Positions 62,478 through 64,000 of a DNA stretch of 64,000 nucleotides are shown here, piece after piece. The DNA is from Sphingobacterium sp. xlx-96 (GTDB taxonomy: Bacteria > Bacteroidota > Bacteroidia > Sphingobacteriales > Sphingobacteriaceae). The stretch covers positions 372,001 to 436,000 of the forward strand of contig NZ_WFKM01000002.1 in the NCBI RefSeq assembly GCF_011007365.1, read 5' to 3'. Positions within the stretch are counted from its first letter, which is position 1. The number at the start of each line of letters is the position of its first letter. The notes under the pieces were generated by a model. The model searched no databases and was not told the origin of the DNA. It saw only the letters and a program-made list of their open reading frames with translations. Made by a program: the position numbers and the translations under genes.

Positions 62478-62792
62478 TTACAAAATAACTAGCTCCTCGA
62501 TAAGAACCTGACCCGCGTGTTCATTGATACGACCAATAACCTGTCTCCGCATCAATGTCAGTTCATGCTTTACGACAGCAGATTCTACCTTAACAAACAA
62601 CTTCTTATCCTTAACAAAGATCTTTTGAGTACGTTTTTCTATATAGGGGCCTATTATCTCTCCCCAAAAGGAAGCTACAGATGATTCATCAAATTTTCGA
62701 CGCAAACGGTATACTTCTAACCATTTTTCAACCGCCTGCTTCATACTAATATCGTCACGCGTCGGTATTTCGTCAAATTTCTTCTTATACAT
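62478..62792 (-). CDS. DUF721 (DciA-like) protein
   Basis: A 104-aa DUF721 protein. DciA-type DUF721 members act as replicative helicase loaders, and proximity to recF supports a DNA function. It has MKQAVEKWLEVYRLRRKFDES and VESAVVKHELTLMRRQVIGRINEHAG, as in the family. It overlaps the recF stop by 8 nt. Confidence 0.87.
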   Translation of the reverse strand: MYKKKFDEIPTRDDISMKQAVEKWLEVYRLRRKFDESSVASFWGEIIGPYIEKRTQKIFVKDKKLFVKVESAVVKHELTLMRRQVIGRINEHAGQVLIEELVIL

Positions 62793-63888
62793 GAACCTGT
62801 CCTCCTTCTATATCAAAGATACGTATTGGCTGAGCGATTTCATCAAATATTTCACGAATTCTGACAGCGTTGGTATCCGTGATAAAAATCTGTCCAAATT
62901 CATCATTCGAAACCATCTGCATAAGCTTCTTAGTACGTTTATCGTCTAGCTTATCAAAAATATCATCCAGCAATAATAAAGGGCAGAACTGTTTCTGTTC
63001 TTGAAGAAAGCTATATTGGGCCAGTTTAAGGGCTATGAGAAAAGATTTCTGCTGCCCTTGTGACCCGAATTTCTTAAGAGACATTTCTCCATGTATAGTA
63101 AAGAGTAAATCGTCTTTATGTACACCTTGTGTAGTACGCTCTAATACCCTATCTTTTTCTAAACTAGAATTTAACAGTGTCAGAAAGTCCTTCTCATGCA
63201 ATGGAGATTCATAAACCAATGCAACCTCTTCGGCTTCATCCGTGAGATAGGTATAATGGCGTTGAAAAGCTGGGCTAAACTCTTCCATAAAGCGTTTTCT
63301 ACGCGCATATATTCTTTCTCCAACCTCAACCAGTTGCATATTGAGCACTTCGAGAAGTCCTACATCAAAAACACCACGTTCTTTGATACTCTTCAATAAC
63401 ATATTCCTTTGAAGAAGCACTTTATTGTACAATATCAACGTATCCAAATAACGATTGTCAGTTTGAGAAATAACATTATCCACGAATTTTCTTCGCTCTT
63501 CACTACCCTCGGTAATGATCTCGCTATCGCTAGGTGATATCATCACTAACGGGAACTGGCCGATATGATCGGCAAGTCTTGGATAGTCCTTTTTATTCTT
63601 TTTGAATTGCTTTTTTTGGTTACGCTTCAGACTACACGAAATAGCGTCGGTTCTTTCATCCCGCTCGAACTCCCCTTGCACAATAAACCAGTCTTCCCCT
63701 TTCTTTATATGCTGCGAATCTATAGGATTGAAATAGGACTTACATAAAGAAAGATAATGTATGGCGTCTAATAAATTAGTCTTACCTGCACCATTTTTTC
63801 CAGTAAAGGCATTTACTTCAGGTAGAAAGTTTAATGTGGATTCCGTATAATTCTTAAAATTTAACAGCGAAATTTGCTTTAGCCACAT
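62785..63888 (-). CDS. recF: DNA replication/repair protein RecF
   Basis: RecF is an SMC/ABC-type ATPase in gap repair with RecO and RecR. The 367-aa product has Walker A GKNGAGKT at 30-37, a QQKSFLIALKLAQ signature, and LLLDDIFDKLDDKRTKKL Walker B. Length fits. Its ATG immediately follows the stop of the upstream gene (TAG ATG). Confidence 0.94.
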   Translation of the reverse strand: MWLKQISLLNFKNYTESTLNFLPEVNAFTGKNGAGKTNLLDAIHYLSLCKSYFNPIDSQHIKKGEDWFIVQGEFERDERTDAISCSLKRNQKKQFKKNKKDYPRLADHIGQFPLVMISPSDSEIITEGSEERRKFVDNVISQTDNRYLDTLILYNKVLLQRNMLLKSIKERGVFDVGLLEVLNMQLVEVGERIYARRKRFMEEFSPAFQRHYTYLTDEAEEVALVYESPLHEKDFLTLLNSSLEKDRVLERTTQGVHKDDLLFTIHGEMSLKKFGSQGQQKSFLIALKLAQYSFLQEQKQFCPLLLLDDIFDKLDDKRTKKLMQMVSNDEFGQIFITDTNAVRIREIFDEIAQPIRIFDIEGGQVHV

Positions 63889-64000
63889 CTACTTCACTTC
63901 TTCAAAATCGATAAACTCGCCTGCTGTAGCCGTGCCTTTACGTTTCGGATCTTGAGCAGGAACATAATCGACAGTTACCTTCCCATCCTTTGCACCCTGC
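63889..64000 (-). CDS. C-terminal end of a gene upstream of recF
   Basis: The reverse strand is open to a TAG at 63889-63891: about 36 codons, ending DPKRKGTATAGEFIDFEEVK. The rest is outside the window. The family is not recognised from this tail. The stop codon abuts the recF ATG, so the two are coupled. Confidence 0.55.
   Translation of the reverse strand, partial: QGAKDGKVTVDYVPAQDPKRKGTATAGEFIDFEEVK

Noticed and set aside
1..64000. CRISPR arrays, tRNA, rRNA, insertion sequences or prophage genes
   Set aside because: I found no spaced direct-repeat array, cloverleaf, transposase or phage gene by reading; a tRNA and IS search tool would settle it.

Overview
The window is a gene-dense, AT-rich chromosomal stretch from a member of the Bacteroidota, most likely Sphingobacteriaceae (Sphingobacterium- or Pedobacter-like). 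Evidence: recurring promoters of the Bacteroidota type (TTG, 19-20 nt, TAnnTTTG); lineage-typical families (GldC, GLPGLI protein paired with an outer-membrane beta-barrel receptor, S46 dipeptidyl peptidase, histone H1-like protein, BshA of bacillithiol synthesis, a 73-aa DUF2795 protein, M56 peptidase fused to TonB C-terminal domains); and few recognisable Shine-Dalgarno sites. I see no tRNA, rRNA, CRISPR array, transposase or prophage. It is mostly core genome.

Layout. 1-1114 is the N-terminal part of a lipoprotein gene. 1.3-9.98 kb holds queH, yceD-rpmF-plsX-fabH, accB and accC (fatty acid initiation), tatC, rpiB and an M28 peptidase. 10.1-13.0 kb holds cbpA-cbpM, an SDR enzyme and purC. 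13.1-16.5 kb is a BlaI / M56-TonB / lipoprotein operon behind a promoter carrying two AACTA-N6-TAGTT operators. 16.5-20.8 kb has arfB, bshA, pyrH-frr and a Tat-exported sugar isomerase-like lipoprotein. 20.8-31.2 kb is mostly on the minus strand: nuoA-nuoB-purK-purE, ffh, a YugP-type protease, an ECF sigma factor, glyA and a DUF4419 protein, with erpA on plus. 31.3-38.6 kb has ileS, a DksA-like gene and lspA, then M28 peptidase, RmlD-like reductase and thioesterase. 38.6-47.2 kb has EVE, gldC, a small membrane protein, a DEAD helicase, S46 peptidase, histone H1-like protein and the GLPGLI/receptor pair. 47.4-53.5 kb has an M20 peptidase, then a LysR / diheme cytochrome c (TsdA-like) / DsrE-like / orphan periplasmic binding protein cassette, then an acyltransferase and a DUF2795 protein. 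54.1-58.1 kb is trpD-trpF-trpB-trpA behind a leader-peptide attenuator. The end holds asnS, yciO-like, SRPBCC, Crp-like, RarD-like, DUF721 and recF.

Most notable. (1) An unlisted 15-codon leader peptide with three consecutive Trp codons, its own promoter and a terminator form a complete trp attenuator directly before trpD; trpE, trpG and trpC are absent from the window. (2) The LysR/cytochrome/DsrE/binding-protein cassette looks like an envelope sulfur-compound oxidation or sensing system and is the best candidate for an undescribed system. (3) The paired operators in the blaI promoter. (4) Two intergenic repeat families: degenerate 8-9-nt units of the ttaacaag/gataacaag type in two trp-operon gaps and near recF, and a ~50-nt imperfect palindromic element.
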